Source of the DNA: Mesostigma viride
Lineage: Eukaryota; Streptophyta; Mesostigmatophyceae; Mesostigmatales; Mesostigmataceae
Direction of reading: 5' to 3'
NCBI GenBank assembly: GCA_009746045.1
Contig: RPFO01002184.1
Coordinates: 1 to 35,000 of the forward strand
DNA length: 35,000 nucleotides
In this document: piece after piece, positions 13,254 through 23,420 of the stretch
Position numbering within the stretch: position 1 is the first letter of the stretch
Layout: every line of letters begins with the position of its first letter
Position numbers and translations under genes: made by a program
The notes under the pieces: generated by a model
What the model saw: the letters and a program-made list of their open reading frames with translations, nothing else
Databases searched by the model: none
What the model was told of the DNA's origin: nothing

Positions 13254-15094
13254 GTAACATAACTCCGTTGGGAGTATATGTAGCACATAGCCCAGAGAAG
13301 GGGCATATGGCCTATCATACATTCTAAGCTACTTCCTGCAAGGGTGGGAATGTAAACAACACTTGCTCTAGGGGCACTAGGGCACCTGCACCACCCAGAG
13401 TTTCAGGCAACACCCAGCGAAGGGGAGCCTGTCATAGGTGGGGAAGATCATCATGGCTATACAAGAGCTAGGACATAGCTTCTCTACAGAGAGCATCTCT
13501 CTGCATGGCATAGCATAACTAAATAAAGCTAGGCAGCATCTGGAGTGTGGCTCATCATAGGCACACATGTACATGATTAAATAAAGCGCGTGGCTTAGCT
13601 GGGATAGGGCCTCTAGGAGGCGTACATGTACATGGCCACGGTCTATCTATTCTACACTACTGCTGTATTCCCCTAAACTGGAGCGTCTGGGGTCGCTGGG
13701 GCCGCGGGGGTCGCCTGCCAGGGCTTGTGGCCGACGTAGATGGCCGCCCCCTTCCAGTACACCGGCTGCCCCGCCTTGGTCTGCCGGAGCTGGAGGTAGG
13801 TCGGCCATAGCTCCCGTCGCCGTTGTTGCTGCGCCAGGGTCAAGTCGTCGTCAAGGGTGAAGAGAGTCTTCTCGAGCCGCTTGCGGCGTCTGAGAAAAGA
13901 AATCTTGTCCGCCGGGGTCTTAAAGGTGAGAAGGAGCGGGGGCGGCCCTGCCTTACCCCGCGCGCGGGGAAGGCGGTGGGCGGCCAGCTCGATCTCACCA
14001 GTAAGGCCCATGCGATCAAGGATTTCTCTCTCAAAGGCACGCGCAAGCTTCTCGGAATTCTCACCTTCCTCCATCTTGAGATTCTTGACAATGACGTTGA
14101 GGCTGCGCTTGGCGAGCTCGGCCTCCTCGCGGAGGTCAAGCGTCTGCCGTTGAAGCTGGGCTGCGACAGCGGAGGTGGTGGAGGTGGTGTGTTGCTTAAG
14201 CATGTCCGCCCAGGTGGTGATGGGAGGAGCATCGCCGGCCAGGCCAGCCGGGGCTGGCTTGGCGGCAATGTCCTTCACTGCCTGGGCGGTGAGGCCTGCG
14301 GTGTTCTGCAGGACCTCGATAGCGATGGCATTGTTCTTAAGACGCTGGTCGATGTCGAGGAGCTGGGCTTTGATGTCGGCGGTGGAGGTGGAGGTGGCAG
14401 TGGAGGTGGAGGTGAGGAGGGTGGAGGTGGAGGTGACGGTGGTGGAAATGTGAGGGAGCTCAGTAGCCAGCGTGCCGCCCATAGCCGCCACATCTGCGGC
14501 AAGGGGGTCACGTGCTGCTGAAAGGCTTCCGTGAGGATGGAGCGGTATGTGGCTGCGGAGATGGTGGGGGCCAAGATCTCGCCGTCAGACTTCGTCAGCA
14601 GGGAACAAAGAATCATGTGCTGAAGCTCGGGCCGGGGGTACAAGCCCGTCAGCAGCAGTTCGCGGCTCTGTGTAAAATTACGGCCGTCAAATTCCAGTAG
14701 GCGACGGATGCTGTGAAAGTAGATGCACAGCTCAAGAAGCGAGGCGTAGTCCCCGAAGAAAATGCATTTCATAGCCATGACCGGAGAAATGTTGTTGAAC
14801 CAGTCGTGATCGTCGGCATGGAAGGAGAAGTACTTGAAACGCGGTTCGCGTGGAAAGGATGAGCGGCTGCGTTTAGGTTCTGGCGAGGCCGATGGCGAGG
14901 CAGGAAGCCCGGGAGGGTTCTGGGCGGCCACCAGTGCGCGACTAGTGTCACCACTGCCTTCCGGCCCTGATGGCGAAGCTGCAGCCGGAGCTGCAGACGT
15001 ATTTTCATTGCCGAGCGCAGCCGTCAGGCTGCGTTGCGTCGATGGGCGTTTGCTCATCGTATATTGCGTAATAGCGTCGGAAAATTATATCAGC
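13233..15094 (-). mobile_element. ORF1-only LINE derivative (minus strand), about 1.86 kb
   Basis: On the minus strand this runs from just upstream of the ORF1 start (15057) through ORF1 to a 3' UTR of about 400 bp. It ends GTGCTACATATACTCCCAACGGAG, then TTATGTTACAATTCAATT. That terminus matches the 3' end of the plus-strand LINE fragments. No reverse transcriptase lies between ORF1 and the 3' end, so this is either an internally deleted LINE or a non-autonomous half-LINE. It meets the plus-strand fragment at 12898-13253 tail to tail. Confidence 0.55.
13673..15057 (-). CDS. LINE ORF1-type nucleic-acid-binding protein, one frame break
   Basis: The N-terminal part (ATG at 15057, MSKRPSTQRSLTAAL) includes a segment KYFSFHADDHDWFNNISPVM. 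The frame then changes by -1 near 14510 in a CCCCC run; one added C would join VTPLAADVAAMGG smoothly. The C-terminal part has a heptad-like stretch (LDIDQRLKNNAIAIEVLQNT) and then an RRM-like domain of the L1 ORF1p type: NVIVKNL, then EREILDRMGL, ELAAHRLPRA, LLLTFKTPADKISFLRRRK, LDDDLTLAQQQRR, ending with GHKPW. L1 ORF1 proteins bind element RNA and act as chaperones in the retrotransposition particle. Stop at 13673-13675. The family call rests on the order coiled coil, RRM-like, basic C-terminus. A second, broken copy of this protein occurs at 33095-33250. Confidence 0.7.
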
Positions 15095-15189
15095 ATGTGC
15101 GTCTTAGAAAGACGAAGCGATTGTGATATTCACGACTAAATTCGGTGCTCAAACGTGAAAGTTATGAGCGCCGCCGTCAGCCATGGCTA

Positions 15190-15255
15190 CCTCGTGGCTC
15201 GTGGCTCGTGGCTGGTGGCTCGTGGCTCGTGGCTCGTGGCTCGTGGCTCGTGGCT
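15190..15255 (+). repeat. Heptamer repeat (GTGGCTC), about 9 units
   Basis: A run of CTCGTGG units with one CTGGTGG variant inside the SINE-like element, just before its LINE-like 3' terminus. Confidence 0.9.
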
Positions 15256-15273
15256 CCCGACGGAGGCATGTTA

Positions 15274-15655
15274 TAATTTAATTTAATTTAATTTAATTTA
15301 ATTTAATTTAATTTAATTTAATTTAATTTAATTTAATTTAATTTAATTTAATTTAATTTAATTTAATTTAATTTAATTTAATTTAATTTAATTTAATTTA
15401 ATTTAATTTAATTTAATTTAATTTAATTTAATTTAATTTAATTTAATTTAATTTAATTTAATTTAATTTAATTTAATTTAATTTAATTTAATTTAATTTA
15501 ATTTAATTTAATTTAATTTAATTTAATTTAATTTAATTTAATTTAATTTAATTTAATTTAATTTAATTTAATTTAATTTAATTTAATTTAATTTAATTTA
15601 ATTTAATTTAATTTAATTTAATTTAATTTAATTTAATTTAATTTAATTTAATTTA
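15274..15655 (+). repeat. Pentamer array (ATTTA), about 76 perfect units
   Basis: An almost flawless ATTTA repeat of about 380 bp. It is the same pentamer that forms the short tails of the LINE and SINE-like copies, so it looks like an expanded retroposon tail. Confidence 0.97.
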
Positions 15656-16989
15656 GGGGACTCGCACGTCCAAAAGCCTGAAAAACTGACTTTAATGAAT
15701 ATCAGTTCCAATGCACTCGGGAACCATCTAGTGATGATTGAGTACCATAAATATGATGTTTGGACATTCATGCCACCACTTGTTGGGGGTACTAACCCCA
15801 ACCACGCACCGGTGGCGAGCTAAAAATAGAAAAAGACGCTATTTATGAGATATTTTGCCCAAGACAAACCACTTATCCAAATGACCTGCCCATACATTTC
15901 TGCAAAGTTCCCCCACTTTTTTAAAAGCTGGGCTATTTACATGGCCAAAATGGTCACATTTGTTTGAGTTATTAATTTCCCCGCAAAATGGGTACTTTTT
16001 TGAGCCAAAAAAAATAAATCAAATCATTAACACATCAGATTGGGTCATCCATACATTTTATATTCCACTGAGTGGGGGGAAACACAACCCCAAAGTTTGA
16101 GCTCATTCTGACAAGCGTAGCTCAAGTTATTGATTTTCCTGTGATGCCGCCTGGGTAGACGCTAAAAGAGAATTGAGCTAGTGCTGAGCCAAAATGACAT
16201 CTGTTTTGCTACCCTAGACACCAAAAACATGCCCACTTTGATCACGGAGTGTGAGGAGGATGTCCGGAGCGTCATACGCCCCACCCCTCCATCGGCACAG
16301 CCAGCCTTGTGAGTCTACCCTTAACAACAAGGCTGGTAGGACGACACGCCTGAGCAGCATATGTCATGCCTATCTCAGGCTAATAATGTGTGATTTTGTG
16401 CCAACAACCAAGTTGTTCCACCCAACATCACATTAAAAACCCTCTTCCAAAATGCCCAACAAGCCGGACATGTGGAGGACCACACACGCAGTATATAAAG
16501 AGAAAATAAGCTGACTTTTTATCCAGCCAACCTGTGGCTAGCTGCTCTGGTTAGCATGACAAAGGCTATCATTTACTCAGTGGGAAAGGTGAAGAGAACA
16601 TTGGAACAACCTACCTGACGCATGTGCCACCAAAGCATTGTGTCCCGCAAAATGCACACTGCCTCCTTTCTAACAAGCACGAGCCACTTTCTTTAGGAGA
16701 CAGGTGCCAGCTCGTCAGTGTCTGGGGAAAATGATGTCGCTGCTTAGGAAGACCGCGTGAATTTCCTCGAACACAACTGTCTATAAAGCAAAAGAAATTT
16801 CAGAGAAGCATGGAAATAAAAGCATTAAACCTTCCCGACAGGTTGTGGGCCACGCGCTGCAGCAAGCCAGCCACGTCACAGACGAACTTGCTAAAAAACA
16901 TCCAGGAATCCAGCGATGCAGCGCCAGGACCCGCAACTTCATGGCTGCATCTGGCCGGAAAGAAGGCAAAAAGCTTACGCTCAACGAGC
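15656..16989. other. Non-coding region with a diverged dispersed repeat
   Basis: No gene is supported. Roughly 15,710-16,130 is a diverged copy of 21,465-21,870. Shared blocks include GACCATAAAT, CTAAAAATAGAAAAAGACGCT with TTTATG, AAATCAAATCAT-(N)-ACACATC, and AGCTCATTCTGAC, in the same order and spacing. This is probably an old transposable element family. Confidence 0.5.
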
Positions 16990-17566
16990 TAAGAAAGCAG
17001 GAAAGCGCTATCTTAGGACGTTTAATACAAGAACGTACCATAACGGGCATTTATTCGTGCCCAGGCGCACAAGAAAGGCCACCCTTTCATGGAGAGGTCG
17101 GGCGCGCATCGCGCAGGCCTAATGTTATCTTACCGCAAAATGACGGGAAAGGTAAAGATAGCAGCGGGAATTTTTACGGCTTTAGAAACATCATTAAACT
17201 AGCTTCCATTAGGACCATCAAAACTGGCAACAATCGACAATCACACCTGCAGGCATCCATTATACTTTATTCATCCCGACAGAAATTCAGGCCGGACCCC
17301 CCCTGCCGATGGTAAAGAAAAAGAGCCCGCGACATTATAGATCGCAACTATCCCACCATAAATTAGAATCAGTAACTCATTTTCTCCAAGAATCGAGCAT
17401 TTTTTCTGCTTTCCGCGAGCCAGATTTGTCACGTTTCGTCTAAAAGCAGTCGCCATGGCCACTTCCGCAAGGGGTGCGCGCACCGTGCACCCACTTTTCA
17501 CGGTACGGAGGGTACCGCGGGATTTTTTTGGCGCGGAAAATATTCGCCGCGCCGAGTCCCCTTAAT
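16990..17566 (+). repeat. Dispersed repeat family W, copy 1 (+)
   Basis: This stretch is similar, on the opposite strand, to 32,435-33,005. Shared blocks include CGCCCAGGCGC(A/G)CAAGAAAGG, ATCGCGCAGGCCT, TCGCCATGGCCA(C/G)TTCCGCAAGGGG, and GCACCCACTTTTTCACGGTACGG. A shorter copy lies at 24,085-24,219. Copies 1 and 2 both end just after TCCCCTTAA. Small ORFs inside it are not conserved between copies. Confidence 0.6.
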
Positions 17567-17698
17567 AGGTTCGGTGGCTTCATGTATGTGACTCAACCAA
17601 TGCTTGTCAGAACACACATGGATTGTCAGCTCGATCTTGCACGGGGCACGGGTTGTGCACATGACTTGCACTCAAAATTGATGAAAACAACAAGGCTC

Positions 17699-18049
17699 TC
17701 ATTTGTCCACCAACATAGGTATGGACAGTTCATAACCGAACCGCGCCAAGGCAGGCCACGCGGCTATCTCCAGCAAATCAGCGGCTACACTGCTGTGCCA
17801 CTTGCCATAATGCTCGTCCAGGGCTAACACTTTCCCATGCACCTGCGGAAGATCACCAACTGGGAGGTCAAACAGGGCCTTAAGGTCCCCCATACTCGAC
17901 TGGCCAGGTGCCCCTGGGGGTGGCAGGCCCAGGCGGTGAACCAGCTCCGTAATCGCGCCCTCCCTCTTTGTCTTGGAGATGAAGTCCTCGGCACGAACAA
18001 AAATGTAGTCCTCGGGGCCCAGCTTGTAGCTACCAGCGCAGTCTGCAAA
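17699..18049 (-). CDS. Sulfotransferase-like protein, exon 4 (C-terminal)
   Basis: Terminal exon. The acceptor is GCATAATCAG just upstream (18050-18059 on the plus strand), phase 0, and the stop is at 17699-17701. It encodes FADCAGSYKLGPEDYIFVRAEDF, which fits the sulfotransferase stretch before and at the R-x-E-D-L motif (here VRAEDF). A helix-rich region follows, then HYGKWHSSVAADLLEI and a C-terminal FGYEL, as is typical where family members end in YGKW-type and GY motifs. Joined to exon 3 it reads VWGVLNMQ-FADCAG in frame. Confidence 0.75.
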   Translation of the reverse strand, partial: FADCAGSYKLGPEDYIFVRAEDFISKTKREGAITELVHRLGLPPPGAPGQSSMGDLKALFDLPVGDLPQVHGKVLALDEHYGKWHSSVAADLLEIAAWPALARFGYELSIPMLVDK

Positions 18050-19001
18050 CTGATTATGCGTGACACGGGCAGCAGGCAGACGTCCATGTATCAGTACATC
18101 TTGCATGATGTTAGCAAGAAAATTAATCATGCGGCGGTTCCTAAATAAGCAACACGTCGAACCCCTGCATGCAAAGGATTTTATTTAGGCACCTACTGAG
18201 CTGTGCAATGGTTACTCATGCACAGTGCGCTGCAAAGAAATGGCCTTGCGCCATCAAGGCTAGCTAGCATCATATCTGGAAAAAATGCAGGAGCAACTGT
18301 AGGGCAGGGACGGTTAGAAGCAGCGTGACCAGCAAGTACGTTATAAGAATCAAGTGATATGACCTAAACAAGTGGACAGACTTCCTTATGAGGAGACCAG
18401 GCTGCATCCCTTGAGGGGCATGCAAGGAAACTAGAGGTGCTTGTGGATATCAAGTCACAGTCGAAAGACTAGGCCAACTTGGCTACCAGGGCATGTACCA
18501 CAAAGCTTTGTGGGTGCAGTATCTGCGTAGAACAGTACCTCATCGGGTAGTCTGTGGCATGCCTTCACTGCATGTTCACGTGCGTAGTCGCTTACTTACT
18601 TTACTACCACAATGTTCCGTGAGGGCTACCCCGAATCCAGAACATCATTCTCTTCTATTAACTGCACAAGAGTGACAAATAATCCATGGCCCGACGCGTA
18701 GCAAGCCTAATCCACCCCACTATCAACACTATCAACACATAATTCTCATAAACATTCATGTGGTGCGATCCAGGGTATGCACTGCAGGCAAACTTGGTAT
18801 ACTGTATGTCGAATGGCTAACTGTTCCTGGCCGTTGCGAGCTCCCATTACACTAAATCACACTCAGCTACTGCCATGGGGGATCTAACTAGACCATAAAA
18901 CACTTGTATGCATGTCCAGGATGCCCCAGACCTTGGCTGAGGCCGCCTAGGATAGGCAACGTGTAGGGAACCCAGGCTAATATTTATATAAACAGACTTG
19001 C
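18050..19001 (-). other. Intron 3 of the sulfotransferase gene (GC-AG type)
   Basis: The donor is CAG|GCAAGT (GC at 19000-19001, plus strand), the standard form of the minority GC-AG intron class. The acceptor is AATCAG. Phase is 0 on both sides. The intron carries a partial copy of the preceding exon's 3' end at 18903-18947. Confidence 0.6.
18903..18947 (-). repeat. Duplicate of the exon 3 end, with its donor destroyed
   Basis: A 45-bp segment matches 18997-19041 at an offset of 94 bp, with a handful of mismatches. In the copy the GC donor position reads AC (CATGCATACAAG rather than CATGCAGGCAAG), so it should not splice as such. Confidence 0.7.
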
Positions 19002-19348
19002 CTGCATGTTGAGGACGCCCCAGACCTTGGCCGAGGCCGCCATGGCCAGCCCATCGCCCCCCCCGGGGATCAAACTCATCAGGTCCACGCTCGAGTCATA
19101 CGTGAGCGGCTTCAACGCGTCCCCCTCCTTGCCCTTGGCGGCGGTGCTAGAACTGCTGGCATTGGCGCTGGCCGTCGGCTTGCCTGTCTTGGAACAGCTG
19201 GCAATGCAGGCGATGAAGGGCGAGCGAGGGAGCACGCTCTTGTGGGTCGTCGGGGGGGAATCAGCCTCCGAGGACGTAGAGGAGCCGCTGCTGCTCTTCC
19301 GTGTGCGCGGGTAGACCACCCAGATCTTCCTGCCCGTTGTGTCCTCAT
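19002..19348 (-). CDS. Sulfotransferase-like protein, exon 3
   Basis: Phase 1 start after an ACATAG acceptor (plus-strand 19349-19354) and phase 0 end at the GC donor. It encodes DEDTTGRKIWVVYPRTRKSS, a Ser/Thr/Ala-rich low-complexity insert (SSGSSTSSEADSPPTT; ASANASSSSTAAKGKEG), and then LMSLIPGGGDGLAMAASAKVWGVLNMQ. The last part matches the helix that precedes the R-x-E-D-L region in sulfotransferases, often written W--N. The low-complexity insert is unusual for the family and may be a surface loop. Confidence 0.6.
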
Positions 19349-20562
19349 CTATGTCATTGGATCGAAAGACATGCATGGGGTCAGGGGACGCAGTCCAACG
19401 GTAGATCGACCATGCAATAGGGAAAAAATTAATGCGAGTCTTCTAGTTTCCAAAGGATGATCAGAGAGTGACCACGGAGTAACTAGCAGGGAAAACAAGC
19501 CAAAGGTGGCAACGAGCGTCGTCATATTTACGCTCAAGGTATGCTCTCTACCTATCATAGCCTTGATGCATTGGCATATCTAGTTCCACCCCCATAGCAC
19601 CAGTGCATGGCGCGACATTTACAACTATGGGCACCAGGTTGTTCTGGTCACATAAACTACTATGACCATGGCAACTGACATGTTTAGTGATAGATCCCAA
19701 CCGCTGGCCTGACATGCAGTCGGCGGCATGCTTCCACCTCGAGCGCATGCCCCCGGCCCGGCACGAATAACTATATTGGCTGCAGCCTGAATCAAGAGGG
19801 CAATTCGGCTTCATGCGCTATAATAAGCACGGCTAAGGCCACAATGATATCATTATAACTTCATTGGCTATCTCAGGCTCAGTGCGAGAAGCATGCAGCA
19901 TTGGAGAGTTGAAGTCAGCAATAAAATCATAAGCACAATTGTCTAACTGAGCAACAGGCATCTGACATACAAGATTCTCGCAAGCCAGCCTTGAAAGGGG
20001 TTGCCTGGGCAGCGAAGCCGTCGCAAAATTCACACCATAACCAAAGATTAATAAATGTCAGGTGAAGTTAAGGGAAAATTACTTAATTATTTTGAAGTAC
20101 TTTTAGATAAAGGCTATTCTAAGCTAAATTATATGAGCACCCGTAGATAGCGCATGTACGTTTCCGATCTCAACGAAATGGGTATTTGATTTTTTTTAAA
20201 AAAGATTCAGAATGTTGTGTACAAACATTCAATCATTGATAACCAACTGAGCTGACGGTCATGAGCGTCCAGATGGCTTGCATCAACACGTACCGTATAC
20301 ATTGGCATGCCAAAACATATACCAAATAATACCGACGAGCTAAATATATACCAAATAATACCGACGAGCTAAATATATACCAAATAATACCGACGGCCTA
20401 AATAAAGATAAATCCGCAGCCACACTGCATGACTGTCATTCGCAGGTATACCAAATGGGCGGGCAATCAACGTGTTCCTCACAGCCATGACCATTTGCCA
20501 ATATGTACAACATGGAATGTTGATGTTGATCTAAAAAATATTCATGTTCACGATACACGTAC
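19349..20562 (-). other. Intron 2 of the sulfotransferase gene (1.2 kb)
   Basis: Donor ATCG|GTACGTG (plus-strand 20561-20562) and acceptor ACATAG. Phase 1. It contains the 29-bp tandem repeat at 20319-20405. Confidence 0.5.
20319..20405 (+). repeat. 29-bp tandem repeat, three copies
   Basis: Units begin ATACCAAATAATACCGACG at 20319, 20348 and 20377. The first two are identical; the third differs near its end. Confidence 0.95.
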
Positions 20563-20958
20563 CGATGTGCTTCCGGTGCCTGTGCAACAGCCGCCGCGCA
20601 CGCCGCCGGCCGTCCTCCTCCACATCCCTGAGCTCCGATGGCACGTGCTCGTTCGCGCACTCGAGCAAGCACTGGTCGCAAGCCGGGTGGCCGTCATGCA
20701 CGACCGCATGGCAGAATAAGTCCTTCAACTTTTTCAGCGTGGCGGGCACCTTGCCCAGCTGGCCCCTGGGTAGCTTGTGGAGGTCCCCCGACCCAACCAG
20801 CACCCCCGCCAGGTGTGCGCGGATGCCCTCGGCCTTGATGCCGACGGCCATGTCGCGGCCGTCTCGGACCAGGTGGACCACGGACGTGCGCGGGTAGAGC
20901 TTGCGGAACATGGGCAGCGAGAACAGGCCGTTGGCGTGCTTCAACCCGAATCGGTTGC
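20563..20958 (-). CDS. Sulfotransferase-like protein, exon 2 (3'-phosphate-binding motif)
   Basis: The acceptor is TTCTATCCCATCATCGCAG and the exon is phase 1 at both ends. It encodes NRFGLKHANGLFSLPMFRKL and then YPRTSVVHLVRDGRDMA. The HLVRDGRDMA segment is the hallmark of Golgi-type carbohydrate and tyrosylprotein sulfotransferases: Arg and Ser-region residues here bind the 3'-phosphate of the donor PAPS. The FGLKHANGLFSLPMFRKLYP segment corresponds to the W-G-x-K-N-P-R-S helix that precedes it. The rest (DLHKLPRGQLGKVPATLKKL onward) is less conserved. This exon is the strongest evidence for the family. Confidence 0.8.
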
Positions 20959-21117
20959 CTGCGATGATGGGATAGAATGGAATTAGACAACGGAGCGCGA
21001 CAATGACAGAGTAACACACACAATTCATGAACAAAGTAACACACACAGGGGTGGGGTGGGGGGATCGCTCGGTGTCAGGCCTCGATGACCCCAGCTCGAG
21101 GAGCCACTGAGTGTTGC

Positions 21118-21325
21118 TCGATCATGCATGCAAAGTGGCCGAGTGGTGGTACAGTCATTCACGTAAGTTGGGTTCGTGGGTTCAATTGGGGGGCTTAAGG
21201 CGTGAACTCAACTTAAGCCGTGAAGTAACCATAACTTGCGACCCCCATTCACCATTTTGGGTTCGCCATGCAGCCAACTGCGACCCAACTTAAGGCGTGA
21301 AAACAACTTAAGCGAACCCATATAA
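21118..21325 (+). mobile_element. Candidate tRNA-derived SINE
   Basis: TGGCCGAGTGG at about 21136 matches a pol III A box of tRNA-Leu/Ser type. GGGTTCAATTGGGG about 45 bp downstream resembles a B box (GGTTCRANNCC). The body then contains short internal repeats of ACTTAAG(G/C)CGTGAA and ends near an AT-rich stretch at about 21,320. The box spacing is right for a tRNA head. I found no second copy in the window, so its status as a repeat family is untested. Confidence 0.45.
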
Positions 21326-21464
21326 TTAATGAAGGGGATGGAACACCCCTAAAGTGCACTTTTCTGGAAAAAAATATTATCTATGCATGTGATAAAAATC
21401 CAATGATGATTCATGAATTAATTAATTAATAGACACGTGACTGCGTCTGGGGAATGATGATTGG

Positions 21465-21870
21465 GGACCATAAATGTGATTTAAAAAATGTTTTCCAACC
21501 ACTTGGGGGGGTAGTACCCCCCACCAGCAGGTGCCCGTTATGAGCTAAAAATAGAAAAAGACGCTCTTTATGGCTGATTTTCCCTAGGGCAATTAGCAAA
21601 CCAAATGTGACCAAATCATACACTCCCACAGAATCCCCAACCTCCCTTCCCGAAATCTCTGCATGGCTACTCAGGACCGCAGAATAGGCATTTCTAGACA
21701 CATTGAAGTGTTTTAGCGAGAACACGTACTTTTTGGTGCCCCCCCAAATAAATCAAATCATAGACACATCCAACTGGGTAAAATACTATAATAAAAAATG
21801 GCCCTGGGTGTGCATTTCACCGCCCCAAATTTTCAGCTCATTCTGACCACGTTTACAGACACATTGAAAT
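21465..21870 (+). repeat. Diverged dispersed repeat, second copy
   Basis: Partner of 15,710-16,130. The order of conserved blocks is the same, including CTAAAAATAGAAAAAGACGCT and AGCTCATTCTGACCA. No coding capacity is shared. Confidence 0.5.
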
Positions 21871-22351
21871 GTGGTCACGTGCAAAAAAGAAAAAAAAGGA
21901 CACCAAATAGCAGTTTTGAGCACAAACACCACTCCAAAGACACCCTTGCTAACCACAAACTGGGCCAAAACAAGTGTAATCAATTAAATGCATCATTAAG
22001 CTTGCCGCCATATTACAGGTCATTCTGACCTAGTTTGCCCATACTACATAATGTTATAGCTGCCACCATCCATGCCTGGTACACCATGGCACGAGGGACA
22101 CCACAAGCACATTCTTAAGCTTGCCCCAGGCTGCAAATGGGGCAGAACTACGTAAAACAAATGATAGACGCTTGAAGAAAACAACCACCATGCAACTCTT
22201 TAACCATTCTGAGCAGGTATGACTGCTTAATTGCGGGAGTCACTCATAGCTAAGAGCAAGTCAATGATGATGCTAATGGGTAAATTAGGGGCATCATTTA
22301 TGGTCATAACCACCTGATCCTTAATTCTCATCTAGGAAGCCCAAGCCATGT

Positions 22352-22633
22352 TTAATGGAAGCAAACAGGTGGGGATTGGGGACATAAGTAACTCACACAT
22401 GTGAACTCACCTTCCAGGCTACAACTCCACCTTGTTTTCCAGCAGGCTGAAGAGCCAAGACAGGCGTTTACGAGCTCGCCAGCTCCTTGCAACGGTGATG
22501 CCGGCGCTCCCATGCAGCTAGGGTCCTTGACTACGCAATATAGAATGTCTACCATCTGAAAACCTCCATAAAGCAAGCGTAGCAAAGCCAGATAACTGCC
22601 CGATCGATTCTTGGTGGCTTTAAAGCCGACCAT
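22352..22633 (-). CDS. Possible extra or alternative exon, unproven
   Basis: A minus-strand ORF starting MVGFKATKNRSGSYLALLRL has a strong donor-like site (CTGGAAG|GTGAGT near plus-strand 22411). It would end in phase 1, compatible with exon 2 of the sulfotransferase gene. No good acceptor is visible upstream. Direct joining of exon 1 to exon 2 already gives a sensible protein, so this could be an alternative first exon, a relic, or chance. Confidence 0.2.
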   Translation of the reverse strand: MVGFKATKNRSGSYLALLRLLYGGFQMVDILYCVVKDPSCMGAPASPLQGAGELVNACLGSSACWKTRWSCSLEGEFTCVSYLCPQSPPVCFH

Positions 22634-22835
22634 GGTAAGTTCTTTTGCGTCATGTCACTGCCCAATCTGTTCGCGATCGATATGGTCCTGGCATGAAACT
22701 TTTGCCGCCGTTTCCACGGGTAGTTCTTGCTATTTTGTTCGTCACTTGTTGCAGCTGCGATATCAGATTTTCCTCAGCTTTCAATGGTTTGCCTTACGCT
22801 GAGTATGCCAGGCGCGCAAGACAAGCCAGTTATCC

Positions 22836-23420
22836 ATGGATGGCTTAGACGCAGATCGCGCAGGCCTGACCGATCTCATCGAAATTACGATCGAAATTAC
22901 GGGAAATGGCCGCAGATGGAAGCCGCTTAGACTATCTTCATTGTTGCCACTACCGACCAAACACTTCTTCCTGCATCAATACACCGTCCGCATTGGTAGT
23001 TTTGGCCAGCCAGAGCGGCACATTCTCACCTGGCCTGGTCCCAAGGACATTCCCAAAAGGGTAGGGAAACCTGTCACGAACTACACCCAGATGTTGCTGG
23101 ACGACCTAGTGGTCCCAGCCCAGTTTGAACACCGCATCCACTCTCTCTCCCTTCTTTGGACTGCCATGCAGAACAAGACGCGGTGGCAGCAGATTGTCAA
23201 GGCTCACACGCCAGACCCTGTGGGCAAGCCACCTCCCCCCAAGAGGAGGAGGCGTTTTGATGAGTTTTGTAGTTAGGCTTTTTCTAGACTAGATAGCTTA
23301 GAGTTAGGTTAGTTCGATTACGCGGCTTCCTCCACTCCACCCATCCATCATGGAATATGTGCTACATGATCTCCCAACGGAGGCATGTTATAATTTTATT
23401 TTATTTTAATTTAATTGGTA
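22836..23420 (+). pseudogene. LINE 3' fragment with ORF C-terminus (+)
   Basis: The ORF to 23276 ends with DIPKRVGKPVTNYTQMLLDD through PKRRRRFDEFCS, near-identical to the fragment at 12,906-13,131. It is followed by the shared 3' UTR (TCTAGACTAGATAGCTTAGA, AATATGTGCTACATGATC, CTCCCAACGGAGGCATG) and a TTTTA/TTTAA tail. Homology before about 23,030 cannot be confirmed here because the other copy is shorter. It is inserted in intron 1 of the sulfotransferase gene, on the opposite strand. Confidence 0.6.

Larger units (their letters stand above)
15095..15655 (+). mobile_element. SINE-like retroposon, copy 2 (+), with a giant pentamer tail
   Basis: Same 5' boundary and body as the copy at 12432. 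It is followed by a GTGGCTC heptamer run, then CTCCCGACGGAGGCATGTTATAATTTA and a very long ATTTA tail. The sequence just before the tail (CTCCC-ACGGAGGCATGTTATAATTTA) is the same as in the LINE 3' ends, consistent with a SINE that borrows its partner LINE's 3' end. Confidence 0.45.

Noticed and set aside
13823-14521. Gly-rich plus-strand ORF opposite ORF1
   Set aside because: It is the antisense of the Ser/Thr-rich part of ORF1, whose minus-strand reading matches a known domain order and a second copy at 33 kb.
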